From Dimorphilus gyrociliatus (Eukaryota; Annelida; Polychaeta; Dinophilidae), in assembly GCA_904063045.1 (NCBI GenBank), contig CAJFCJ010000001.1, positions 1,309,501 through 1,373,500 on the forward strand: 64,000 bases of DNA. Direction: 5' to 3'. How positions within the stretch are numbered: position 1 is the first letter of the stretch; each line of letters starts with the position of its first letter. Under the pieces are notes generated by a model. The model saw only the letters and a program-made list of their open reading frames with translations. It ran no database searches and was not told the origin of the DNA. A program made the translations under genes and the position numbers. Below are positions 38,122 through 48,870 of the stretch, one piece after another.

Positions 38122-38168
<47 letters not shown>

Positions 38169-39850
38169 TCTGAGAGATTGAGAAAGTTAAAGAAGGAGAA
38201 AATATGGAATATTATTATTTTCTATATTTTATTACTTAAAGAAATCGTAACAAATTCAATCAAGAGAAAATGCCTATTAAGAGGCTGGTGAGAAATTAAA
38301 GAAAGAAAATATAAATTGTCAGTTTTGGTTAGTAATTTCATAAATATAAAACACTAAAAAGATGTGGCTTCTTAAGCTATTAAGTCTCTGAAGAATTCCC
38401 TTTGGTTTGAAGCATTTGCATTTGAATCCTTTAAAAGCTAAGCCGAAGCCTCTAATATAAACTACATATCATAAGGAAAAATATAAAAGTAATAATAAAA
38501 ATAATAATAATAAAACGTCCTTCTTAAAGTATTATACGTTACAACGCTTTTACTGTCAATAGATCATAAATTACAGATGTCTATACATATATGTTATTAT
38601 TCAGTATACTATATTCAAACAGTAAATTATCAAACAAATATAACATGTAAACCTCATGATTATCATTTAGTTGGGAAAAAAATCTGTAAAAAGTAGGCCT
38701 TATCACCCCCAAAAACCGGAAGTTGCATGAGAGAATATAATTTTTTTTTATAGAAAATTACTACGTGGTAAAAACTATTTTACAGTAATTTATTAATTAA
38801 TTCTTTAAAATACTCTTGAAAAACCGCTTGTATCTACTTAGGAATAGAAAAAAGGCAATGTTGAAATTATACAAGAGAGAGAGAGAGAGAGTGAGAGAGG
38901 GAAAGAGTTTTTAGGAAGAAAAATGAAAATAAATAAAGAAAAAATTTTGGGCCCTTTAAAAAAATTGTCCTAAATTGGGTAATTCCTCATCTAGAATCGA
39001 TAATCTCTGTATCATAGAATATTTTCTTTCTTGTTTTTTTTTTTGTTTTTTACAAAGGAAACTAATTATTTATCAGGAAAGCGTCTAAAAACAAAATTTG
39101 GAAAGGCTAAATTAACAAATAAAGAACGTCCGTTAATTAATTAAAAGAAAGAAAGAAAGAAAAGACTGGTAAGATGAAGAAGAAGAAGAAGAAGAGGAGG
39201 AGGAGGAGGTGGAGTAGGAGGAAGAAAACTATTAATAAAAATATATATATATATAAATATAAATTTATAAATATTAAGAAGACTATAAAGAGTATTACAC
39301 AATCAATTGCTTCTCAACGTAGCTGCCATTATTTTTACTTAGTTTAATTAATACTAACAATCAAGTTCTCACACTGGAAAAGGTAGAATAATGTCTTTAA
39401 ACGGAAGAGGTAAAAAAAAATTGAAGCAATTTAGTATCGAGTTGAAAAAAAAACTCTAATAGTTTAGTATACAATATGAAGGATAAATGGAAAATGTTGT
39501 ACAATTGATCGAAATCCATTAATACAGTTTCTCTTACATAGACTTATATTTTGGAGGAGATAAAACATCAACTGAATATCTTTCCTTTAAGTCGAGATAC
39601 TCACTCAGAGCGAAATCAATAACAATTACTTTAAATTATTTTACCAGCTATTTCTATTAAACTACAACAACACAAGAAGCGACAAATTCAATAAGATATG
39701 GCGTCTTGCTTAAAAAATTCTTTTCCATGATTCATAATTGAACCAAAATCGATAGGCCTAGCTAATTGACAAACAACCGTCTATATTCCTTACCCTACTC
39801 AGCGCTGATCGTCTATAAGCGTCTTGCAAATCCATATCAATCCTAGTCAT
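30538..39850 (-). CDS. R7-family regulator of G-protein signalling (RGS9/11-like)
   Basis: GTPase-activating protein for Gi/o-type alpha subunits that works as an obligate dimer with G-beta5. 564 aa in 11 exons: 39794-39850, 35632-35728, 35060-35220, 34925-34976, 34784-34848, 34209-34285, 33849-33930, 32447-32536, 31610-32208, 31353-31550, 30538-30754. DEP/DHEX covers about residues 20-145 (GYDVVEWLCEKLNIED, LYRFQTPAFWPS). The GGL domain lies near 225-290 with HDPFL and NPWISDD. The RGS box runs about 297-415 (WAFSFDELLRDPAG, SSENIRFW, LMKKDSYVRFI). NIDGRTM and LMKKDSY favour the RGS9/11 branch over RGS6/7. The C-tail is Ser- and basic-rich and ends APWDD, recalling the PWESL end of mammalian RGS9-2. 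The first intron is 4.1 kb. Confidence 0.95.
33693..33729. repeat. (TC)n microsatellite in an RGS intron
   Basis: An uninterrupted TC run of about 37 bp in the RGS intron between 32537 and 33848. Confidence 0.9.
36098..36152. repeat. Compound (CA)n(TA)n microsatellite
   Basis: About 22 bp of CA repeats followed directly by about 33 bp of TA repeats, within RGS intron 1. Confidence 0.9.
37985..38200. repeat. Purine-rich GA/GATA compound repeat
   Basis: About 200 bp of almost pure purine on the plus strand. It includes a (GATA)n run at about 38094-38120 and a (GA)n run at about 38126-38164. Such mirror-type purine tracts can form H-DNA and bind GAGA-type factors. Within RGS intron 1. Confidence 0.85.
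39176..39215. repeat. GAA/GGA trinucleotide repeat
   Basis: A run of AAG repeats that turns into GAG/GGA repeats, about 36 bp, in RGS intron 1 and about 0.6 kb from the first coding exon. Confidence 0.85.
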
Positions 39851-42213
39851 TTTCGCTTGAGATCATCATAATTATTAGCAGGGATTATGTCAAGGTATCT
39901 CAGAGATGAAAAAAATTTTCTTCTCTCCTCAGTCCCGTCGCGTTCGGCGGTCTGCTACGAGACTGAAACGATACAGGTGCCCATGAATAATTCAAATTTA
40001 TGCAAATAATCCTGTGACGTCACTATTATAGAATAGGCTGGATGTCTTTCTCTTTTTTCAACACTCTTCTCTCAATTAATTATTTATGAACTATTTATTT
40101 AACGCTGGTTGTTTAGATACTATCGACCTTTCCAATGAAAACCGATCGTAGATAATAGATAAGAAGATTATTTAAGACATTGATTTTATTCGAGCGTCTA
40201 ATATTCAGAACGCTGATTGGTTGTTTAGGGTGCAAGCAATCCGTTGTAGGCGTTTCTATGGTGACATACGCCGTCTAGGCCTTTACATTTGCAAAGTTAT
40301 TCAGTGCATTCCAGTTATTCAATATTTTAGCAATCGGTTAATTATAAATAAATATTAATTGACCAGGTTAAGCAATCAAATATTATTAAGCAACAGTTCA
40401 CAATAAACTTTTAACGTAAAAACGAAAATTTTCCAACTCATAAATATTCATTTTAATATAAAATTCTTCTGTTAAAGAACTTCTTCAATGGCCCATTTAG
40501 TAAAACAAAATAATAAAACTAGTAATGCAGAATAGTGAAAGCAGCTTTCCACTCCTCTCCTATCCACTGAATCAATAAGCTATTAATTCAAAACAAATGA
40601 ACACTTTATTTCAAAAGAAATTATCAATATTATTGTTTTGCAGTTATTTCCAAAATAATTTATTTTCAATGAATCTTATTAGTAATTAAATAATAGTAAA
40701 CAAGAAAAAAAAAAAAGTGTTTATCAGTGGAATGGAACGGTCTAGATCTATGTCATATTTTTCTCCTTATCAACTGCAATTGAATTAGTTTGATATACAA
40801 TCTACATAACGCTTAGGATGCCATTTATATTACATTCCTTTTTTCTAATTGGTTTAAAGAAATTGTATTATTTAATAGAAAACGTTTGGTATTCTTTTTT
40901 AATTTGACATACTAATTTCACTACTCCCAAACCAAACTAATATTTCTTCCTAATACGTTACATAATGCGTATATATGACCTTTTATCGTGATAATTAGGA
41001 TTAAAAAAATTTTAATAGACATTCCCTTCCTTTAGATGTAAGTTATTAACAATCTAATAAAAACATGTATATGCTCAATTCTATTAGCGAATACGTTTTT
41101 ACGTTCATTTACGTTTTGTCTACAAAAACAATTCTCGTCGACGATATTCTAAACAAATGAGTCGGAAAAATAACGGATCTCGTAGAAATATTGGGCTTGA
41201 TAGTCGGGAATACTTGTTTTTCAAATACGAATAGAGAAAGTGATTGATAATAATAAGCTAAAGCCAACTTTGTACTATACGTGCTGGGCATTTTTTTTCT
41301 TCGGGAAGCCGCCCGTTCTATGTCCGTGTACTGATTTTTGTCTTCTAATTACCGGTTTTTTAAGGTATCCCGACTACCTAGTAAAAATAATAATAATAAT
41401 AATAAAATTCGTTATTCATAGGTGGCGCTCCGGGAGAACGTTCTTTTATTCTAAGTAAAATCTTCATTACCTTGAAAAATTCATTAATTATTTACATTGT
41501 CATTATGTAAACTGGTAAGGAATTCTACTCGAAATATGTATGTACATTTCCACTCATTTAATATTTACGATTTCCCATACATTTCTCCAGGCTAGTTTGT
41601 TGTTTCAGTTAATTCATTTGCGGTTTATTATTAAGTAACAAAATGTCAACGAACCTAGTTATAAAAAAAAAGCAAAACTTATTTTTTTCACTAGTTAATT
41701 CACAAAGATATCATTTTGCAATAAAATAAACACATGTGCAACCGTTTTCATTAGTTAGGTCGATTTTCAAAATATATAAAGCCTATCAAAGCCAATTTTT
41801 CTGTCCATTTTCCATATGACTTTTTTTCGTTCTGTTGATCGTACTGCTTCCTTTCGCATTTTATTTATAGACAAAATTACAAACTAGCCCTATCTTTTAT
41901 CAAAGCTATTAATTTTCTTCTTTTTATATCCCCTCTCACCCATTTATTTTGTATAAAAATATTACGTAATTGAGTATTTCATTTTGTTCGTTTTGTTTTC
42001 ACTGTATCAACTTATTAAACATGTATACTTATTCATATACATATATAAAAAAGTACTTCAAAAAAATTTTTAGATGTCGCGATAATCGCCCTATCGAATA
42101 CTGTTCGGTCGAATAGGAATATAGTCCACGTTCGCTGTTCAGTATTTTTGGATTTTTTCTCGTTTATTGAAAATTAATTGACTTGAAATCTAATATCTTT
42201 AATAATTAAGATA
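39851..42213. other. Divergent RGS/CTNNBL1 intergenic region
   Basis: 2.36 kb between two divergent start codons. The 400 bp next to RGS is less AT-rich and carries several recognisable factor-binding words. The rest is AT-rich with no coding signal. An antisense-looking pair of short frames near 41.1-41.5 kb shows no family resemblance. Confidence 0.65.
39998..40265 (-). promoter_or_regulatory. Putative RGS promoter: octamer, CRE, CCAAT and X-box-like words
   Basis: Upstream of the RGS start at 39850 there is an exact POU octamer ATGCAAAT (40000-40007), an exact palindromic CRE TGACGTCA (40015-40022), an inverted CCAAT box (40215-40220) and GTTTCTATGGTGAC (40252-40265), one or two bases from an RFX X-box. 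The clustering suggests a real regulated promoter, in keeping with a neuronal R7-RGS gene. Function is inferred from motifs only. Confidence 0.5.
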
Positions 42214-44167
42214 ATGGATGTTACAGAAGTTTTTAATAATGCGGTTTGAATTATTTTTACGTAGTAAATATATAATTGATTAATGGTATCTTCATTGTCG
42301 CTCATCAGGAGCAAACACCGAATCGAGCTCTGCCTGGAAACTCTCATCAAGGTGAAAAACGTCCGGCAGGGGATGAACCAGATGTTGTGCCTCGCAAAAT
42401 ATCAGCGGAGGAGCATAAAAGACGACTATTAGAATTAGTTGAACAAGCAGAGGATGTACCAGATAGCATAGATGAAACTGGATTAAAGAGAATGATACTC
42501 TCTTTTGAAAAGAGGGTTAACAAAAATCAGGAACTTCGTATCAAATATTCCAACCAGCCTACAAAGTAATTTATCTTAGAGAAAACTTCTTTTCTTAACC
42601 TTTGATCATTCTTTTTCATAGATTTGTCGACTCTGAAGTCGACTTGCACGCAGCTATACAGGAACTTCACGTTATCGCTACGCAGCCTAATCTTTACGGA
42701 ATCCTTGTTCAATTTAAAGCCCATTCCACCTTGTTACAATTACTCCTTCACTCGAATACGGATATTGCTGTTGCGGTTGTTGATTTACTTCAAGAATTGA
42801 CCGATATTGACGAAGACAATCAAGAGGACAGCGGTATCGATTCCCTAATTGATGCCTTAGTAAGTTTTTTATTCATAAATTTAAATGCAAATAGTGAATG
42901 TTTACATTTCTAGATGGATGAACAACTGCCATTGACGTTAGTGCAGAATATGGATAGAATGGATGAATCAATTAAAGAAGAAGCATCCGCGATACATAAT
43001 AGCCTTGGTAAATACATATTAAAGTAGATGAATTTTTTAAATCTGAAATTGAAAATATTATATATATTTGTAGGAATAATTGAAAATATCATTGACGTTC
43101 AACCCGAATTAACGGTTACGATTGCCAAACAAGGTATACTTGCATGGATACTTAAACGACTAAAACTCAAAGCTTTCGAAGCCAATAAGCTGTACTGTAG
43201 TGAAATTTTATCCATTCTACTACAAAATCAAACAGGTATTTGATTAATAAATAAAAAGCCAGAGAATTTCCTTCTTCCATTACAAATTATTAAAAATCAA
43301 ACAGAAGTACAAAAGATGCTCGGAGAAGCGGATGGTATAGACATTCTTCTACAACAGTTAGCTACGTATAAACGAAATGAGCCATCTTCAAACGAAGAAA
43401 TTGAGTATATGGAAAATATTTTCAATTGCGTCTGCTCTATTTTGAGCCTAAACGAGAATAGAGTACGTTTTGTTAAGGGAGAAGGAATACAACTAATGAT
43501 TTTGATGTTGAAAGAAAAACACGCCTCCAGAAACTGCGCTATAAAAGTTCTAAATCATGCCTGCAGTGGAGATGACGGTGGTCCCTGTTGTTCGAAGCTA
43601 ATTGAATCTCTAGGACTAAGAGCAATATTTCCACTGTTTATGAGAACTCCTAAACGTCATAAAAAAGCCGGTCCAAATCAAGAGGAATTAGAAGAGCATA
43701 TTATAAGTATCGTCACATCTCTAGTTAGACACAGTGAAGGAGCTCAACGTCAGCGTTTAATGACCAAGTTTTCTGAAAACAATCACGAAAAGATCGAAAG
43801 ATTGCTCGAATTACATTTTAAATATTTGGAACGAGTTGAGGTTGTTAATAAGAAAGTGGAAAAAGAAAGAGAGCAGCTTCTAAAATACGGTGAAGTTGAC
43901 GAAGAAAATGAAGAAGAATTTTATATGCAGCGATTGGAAGCTGGTTTGTTTTGTCTCCAAATGGTTGATTATACTCTAGTTGAGGTATCCCAAGCTGGTC
44001 AAGATGTAAAAAATCGAATATTTGAAATTCTCCGAATGCGTGGAGCCTCTTCAAAAGTAATCAAGACTGTCGTTCGAGAATACGCCGATAATATTGGAGA
44101 TGCAATGGATGAGGATGACAGACGACATGAACAGGAGCGGATTTTGCAATTGGTTGATGAATTCTAA
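42214..44167 (+). CDS. CTNNBL1: Beta-catenin-like protein 1 (spliceosome-associated ARM protein)
   Basis: Armadillo-fold protein of the Prp19/CDC5L spliceosomal complex that binds nuclear localisation signals of CDC5L and other partners. 547 aa (human 563). Exons: 42214-42243, 42309-42565, 42622-42859, 42914-43007, 43074-43235, 43305-44167. Diagnostic stretches are NQELRIKY, AVVDLLQELTDID, FEANKLYCSEILSILLQ and LHFKYLERVE. The N-terminus contains a basic KRPAGDE stretch. The first exon is only 30 nt with a weak GTTTGA donor, so the exact start is less sure. It converges on TMEM170, 240 bp between stop codons. Confidence 0.95.
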
Positions 44168-44407
44168 GACATTAGCTTATCGTGTAGATTTAGTATCCAC
44201 ATCATTAACTGAACTCTTTCCGAGTACAGTAATATCTTTTCTAGTTATATTACAGTTTTATATATGTATATACAATAATTTATAGTGCGTTATTTCCTGT
44301 AGATTAAATATCAAGTTTCTTTTTATAAGTTCATAAGTCTTGATATTCACCTGGTCCACTGACTCTTTAAAAGTTATACCCGCTTAAGTTTTAAGTGATG
44401 AAAACGT

Positions 44408-44873
44408 CTAGAGTGTCGCCAAGAATCTTGTGAACGATATAAATAATGAGGTAGCTGTTTGCCCAACTCCAAATAGCATGGCATGGTATCCATTTAACGT
44501 AAAGGTTGAAGCGTTATATACAAAGGCAATTACGGCACCTATTCAATAATGATAATAATAGATCTACGTATAAAATATGTAAATAAAAGACTAACTGGTA
44601 ATAACACCGCCAGTTATTGAAAATAGAACACCAGCAGCAAATATTAAAGCAGGAACAAATCTACCAATTTTATGTCTTCTTAATCTGACGAAGGCTATTA
44701 TCGTGGCTATTGTATGAGTTATAAGATTTGATAAAAAACACCACATCCATATTTGATGCCACATATCTGCATGAAAAAGTAAAATATAGAACAAAATTTT
44801 ACATTTAAGTAGACAAAGAGGATATACCCGAGAAAGAATCGGAAAATTTCTCAAAACTGTAATATATGGCCAT
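44408..44873 (-). CDS. TMEM170: Transmembrane protein 170 family
   Basis: Small multi-pass membrane protein of 115 aa (human TMEM170A 144 aa). Exons: 44828-44873, 44596-44766, 44408-44538. The core MWHQIWMWCFLSNLI corresponds to the family motif around MWYGVFLW, and RLRRHKIGRFVP matches the RHHKYGRF loop. The C-terminus ends FLATL, as in TMEM170A. Three hydrophobic helices are visible. TMEM170A is linked to ER sheet and nuclear envelope shape in human cells. Donor of exon 2 is GTTAGT. Divergent from the BCL-2 gene. Confidence 0.88.
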
Positions 44874-45208
44874 GATGACTTCTACCCTAACCCGTCACGA
44901 TTAAAATTTGTAAAGAGACAGCTATATCTATTCAATAGAAATAAATAGTTTTGTCATCTAATACAAACGAAATAAACAGAGATTGTCATTCGAGTTATTA
45001 TATGTTTGGTATATTTTACTAAAATATATCAGAAAACTGGTAGTAGGCCTATGTGCGCGCATGCGTCTAAACTTTGGCGCGCGGTTCATTTGGTACGATT
45101 TCAACTGAAACTGTCCCACATACAGATAATAAGTACGACGCAAATGACTATAGTTAAATTTAATTAACAGAAGTAATTTGATGTTAAAAAGAAACTGAAA
45201 ACTTGATA
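44874..45208. promoter_or_regulatory. Divergent TMEM170/BCL-2 promoter with NRF-1-like and E2F-like words
   Basis: 335 bp separate the two start codons. A CpG-bearing core at about 45055-45085 reads GCGCATGCGT (45057-45066, NRF-1-like) followed by TTTGGCGCG (about 45073-45082, E2F-like). Both words echo motifs in the PHKA and DAGL/CCT1 promoters in this window. Function is inferred. Confidence 0.5.
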
Positions 45209-46056
45209 ATGTTTAGAAAAGATAAAGCTTTGTTTCGTAAAAATAGCTCGTCGTCTATAATTATTGGAAACGTAATTGATTATATCAGCAAGGGCAAGAG
45301 GAAAAAATTGAGTCCGGGTTTGGTCAATTCAATTCATCAGTTTTCGGAGAAAATCTCTGAGGAGCTATTAGAAATGGTTGATAATGTACCGGTAACTTCA
45401 AGGGAATCTTTACAACAGTCTTTTTTATATGTAATGGAAAATATGTTCGAAGATAAGATATATACTTACGAAAGAATTTTATGTATACTAGTATTCGGAG
45501 GTCTTATAGCCAAAAGATGTATTAAGGAAGGAAGAAAGAATCTTATAAATATAGTAAAAGAATTACTAGAGCAATTCATAAATGATAATATATTGGATTG
45601 GTTAAACAAACACGGAGGATGGGTAAGTGTATTAATATGAGAACAAAGATGTAAATATATTAGAGAAAATGTATTTTTTTTTTACAATCCTACGAAAATC
45701 AGTAACCAAGTTTTACATTTTAGGAATTAAAATAATCTGTGTTCTATGGAATTATAACAAAGGGAAACACATAGCTTAAATATATTTCTCATATATTTAA
45801 CTGTTGGCTTTATAATCTCCTATTGTAGCTTCTATTTGATTTCTACTTAAATAATATTCAATAGAATTACTAGACAATATACTGAGTCTACGATGAAAAT
45901 TTGATAAATCTAAAATATTACTTATTACTTATTTACAAACAGGAAGGATACTCTGCATATTTTGAAGAAGAAACTATTGGGGTATTACTTCTGAAAACTG
46001 GTCTTGCCGCTGCTGGTGTAGTAACATTAGCTATAGCTGCAATCAGACTTTATTAG
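45209..46056 (+). CDS. BCL-2 family apoptosis regulator (multidomain, anti-apoptotic-like)
   Basis: 175 aa in two exons: 45209-45622 and 45943-46056. A BH4-like helix (NVIDYISKGK, residues 21-30) is followed by a weak BH3-like segment (SIHQFSEKI, 41-49). The BH1 region is FEDKIYTYERILCILVFGG (80-98) and the BH2 is WLNKHGGW before the exon junction. A C-terminal hydrophobic anchor of about 20 residues ends in RLY, suited to mitochondrial outer or ER membrane. The intron falls just after the BH2 Trp, the classic BCL-2 family position. BH4 plus strong BH1/BH2 suggests a pro-survival member, nearest MCL1/BCL2 type, but BH1 has Glu where NWGR has Gly. Another ATG upstream (45181) is out of frame. 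Confidence 0.85.
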
Positions 46057-47142
46057 TGTTTCTCTCATACTAAAACGTAATTTTCTAATTATTCCGTTTG
46101 ATTAGTAGTGATAATGTTTTTTTTTAAATTTCTTTTTCAACGATTTTCACCTCAAGTGCCATTTATTACTCATCAACTAATTAAATTATTATAAAATTTA
46201 CGTGCAGGTATATAACTATCAATGCAAATTTATTTTATTGTTATCATATCGCTATTGTTATTTAATGTGTAATGAATAATAAAATTTTGGTTCTAACGTA
46301 CAATATTGTTGTATTTTACAATCTTAACCAGTTATATACAGTATATCCGTACCATCTAAAAACATACACTATTCAATATTTAACACTATGGTTCTGTCGT
46401 TAATTATTCATATTAATATCATATCAAATATATTAATGATTATTTGATACATCTCTCTCTCTCTCTCTTTCTCTTTCAAGACAAATTAGGGTCGCTTTTA
46501 TTATTATTATTTGTTTTAATATTTTCTTTAATTTTTAATATACCGCTATCACTTTTAATACAAGATATTCATTTAGGACGTTTTTAATTGGTTCTATCTT
46601 CAATATAGATTGAATGGTTTCATTGATTTTTTTTTTTTTGTAGAAATAGGAAGATAAGATATACGATTGGACTTTTTTCTTGCAAAGTAGGGTAAAGGCA
46701 ATTGGCTTTTACTTGCATTTGGGATTAGAGAAATTAGGATGAATTCTCTTTCGTTTGCTAAGATTCGATGAAGTGACCTAAGATACATAAATTATGTGTA
46801 GGCTGAATCAAAGTATGGACACTAGTTTCTGTATACAAATTGGAAGCGCGAGGCGAATAGATGAGTAGTTTGGTCGATTTGCGAATATATTTTAATTACG
46901 TTGCAAGGCAACGTCTATTCTAAACTATCGGAAGAGTTTTCTTCGTCAGTTTACATTTATTGATTATCAACAATTGCGAAAGGTCTAATCTAGTAGAAAC
47001 CACTTGCGGCCTACATTAAATTTACCGAAACTTGCTGCAGAATAATTTTATCGAATTGTAATGGCTGTAAATCTTTAATTCAGTTGATAAATTTTAAGAC
47101 ATTTAGTTCGTACTCACACAATTTATCTAAAGATAAACAGTG
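46057..47142. other. Intergenic, BCL-2 to UQCRFS1
   Basis: 1.1 kb with no recognised gene. It holds a short (TC)n tract near 46451-46468, T-rich runs, a TATACAGTATA word near 46335 and a near-palindromic GTTGCAAGGCAAC at 46900-46912. The 62-residue minus-strand frame at 46600-46788 resembles nothing I know. Confidence 0.6.
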
Positions 47143-48135
47143 TTAACCAACTAACAAAGTGTCATCATCGACAAATTCGTATTGGGGAACTTCTAAATTC
47201 AATGGTGCAGGGCCTTTACGAATTCTACCAGAGGAATCGTAATGGGATCCGTGGCATGGACAATAATAACCTCCGTATTCGCCGGCATTGGCAATAGGAA
47301 CGCAACCTAAATGAGTGCAGACTCCAATCAAAACTAACCATTCAGGTTTCTGAATTCTATCATCGTCGTGTTGAGGATCACGGAGGGATGCCACATCAAC
47401 TTGGCGTTCTTGCTCTATTTCCTCTGCTGTCCTATGCCTGACGAATAATGGTTTTCCTCTCCATTTGAATGTCACGCTCTTTCCCTCAGGAACGTCTCCC
47501 AATTTTACTTCAATCTTGGCTAGAGCGAGAACATCAGCAGAAGCCGCCATTGACATAACAAATTGCGTTACAACAGACTTTGCTGAATAAGTGGTTGCTA
47601 CAGCTCCTCCTACAAGAATATAACTTTAATTTAGTTACGTAAATAAATTGTTTTTATAATACAATTCATTTCTCGAGCAAGTTCTTTTTATTAAAGTTGC
47701 AGCTCGAAGGCAATGATTGTTTATAATCTCACCTCCAACTACTAAATACGTAAACGCCTTTCTGGGCAAGTCAGTCTGCTGGTTTCGAGCATTTGGTGAC
47801 TTGACAGAGTCTTTCCTATAGGCGGAAAAGTCGGGTACCTTAGCTATATCTGTATGCGCAAAACGCACTTGGGTGGCTGTGAAAAGATGAAAATTAAATG
47901 AAGCTGAAGTGATCTATTAAAAGAACCTACAGTTAAGACCACTGGATGCGAAATTCTGTTTCCACAACACACTCTGGTTCTTAGAAGCAATATCCTTGCT
48001 GGTATTAGGAGAGAAAACGGCTTGTTCTGCTTTCACGGTCGCTAAAGGTAACAATGGTTTCAGACTCGTGACGGACAAATGGGTTGCCGACAAATGCGGC
48101 ATAATAGAACTGGATCTAGCAAATATTGTTGCCAT
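47143..48135 (-). CDS. UQCRFS1: Cytochrome b-c1 complex Rieske iron-sulfur subunit
   Basis: Electron-transfer subunit of respiratory complex III. 271 aa (human 274). Exons: 47931-48135, 47733-47876, 47143-47609. Residues 1-75 look like a mitochondrial presequence (Arg/Ser/Leu-rich, few acids). [14 protein letters not shown] starts the mature protein. The transmembrane helix spans the exon 2/3 junction ([17 protein letters not shown]). The 2Fe-2S ligands lie in CTHLGC and [27 protein letters not shown] is strongly conserved. Confidence 0.98.
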
Positions 48136-48870
48136 TTATATGAACTTATACTTTCGAAAGGTGACTTCTGCAAAATATGGACGACCAAGGACACTGAACT
48201 TTAATCGAACACTTCTCGTATAAATTTCAGAGGTACTACTAGAGACCTCTTTATTGTGAAAAGTTTAAATTTCCAATAGTTCACAAAACAGGCTTCAAGT
48301 ATGACCATAAGCTTTAGTTACATTTAAAAGAATATTAATAATTCATCGAAGTAAGAAATGTTATTATGACAATTATAAAGAAAAGAAGGAAATTATTTGA
48401 TATATACAAGTATATTGGTTAATATTTTGATAGTGACAATACAATCTTATATTTATAATTGAAGAAAAATATAATTTAATTTATTTATCCTAAAATTATT
48501 TATGTCTTCTATCTAGAATTATAAAATAGATAGAAATTCTCTATCCTTGTTATATCCGTTTATGAAATTTCATTAAGAAATAGCGTTTAATATCTTTAGA
48601 ACTGTTACTATAAAAAGAACAGATGGGTAGAGCTAGATTTACAAATTACTAAAATTAAAAAGATTTATCATGCTAAAAGAGCATGTAACATGAATATTTC
48701 CTTCCCATAATACTGGATTTATAATTATTGCTCTTATTTTTGGACATTACATTATGGAAATAAAAATAATAAAAACTCTTTTTCAAATATGGATAGTGTT
48801 TATTGGAAAACAATTTCTAAGCTAAAGAATTAATAAGAAGCTATATTAATAAGATTTCTTCTTAATAATT
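48136..48870. other. Intergenic, UQCRFS1 to AMDHD1
   Basis: 735 bp, AT-rich, between the UQCRFS1 start and the AMDHD1 stop, both minus strand. It must hold the UQCRFS1 promoter and AMDHD1 3' UTR. No motif or open frame of interest seen. Confidence 0.6.

Larger units (their letters stand above)
35729..39793 (-). other. Large first intron of the RGS gene
   Basis: 4.1-kb phase-0 intron, the largest in the window. It contains CA/TA, CT, GA, GATA and GAA/GGA simple repeats and several poly(A)/poly(T) runs. No coding sequence recognised. Large first introns in compact genomes often carry enhancers, but none can be shown here. Confidence 0.7.
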
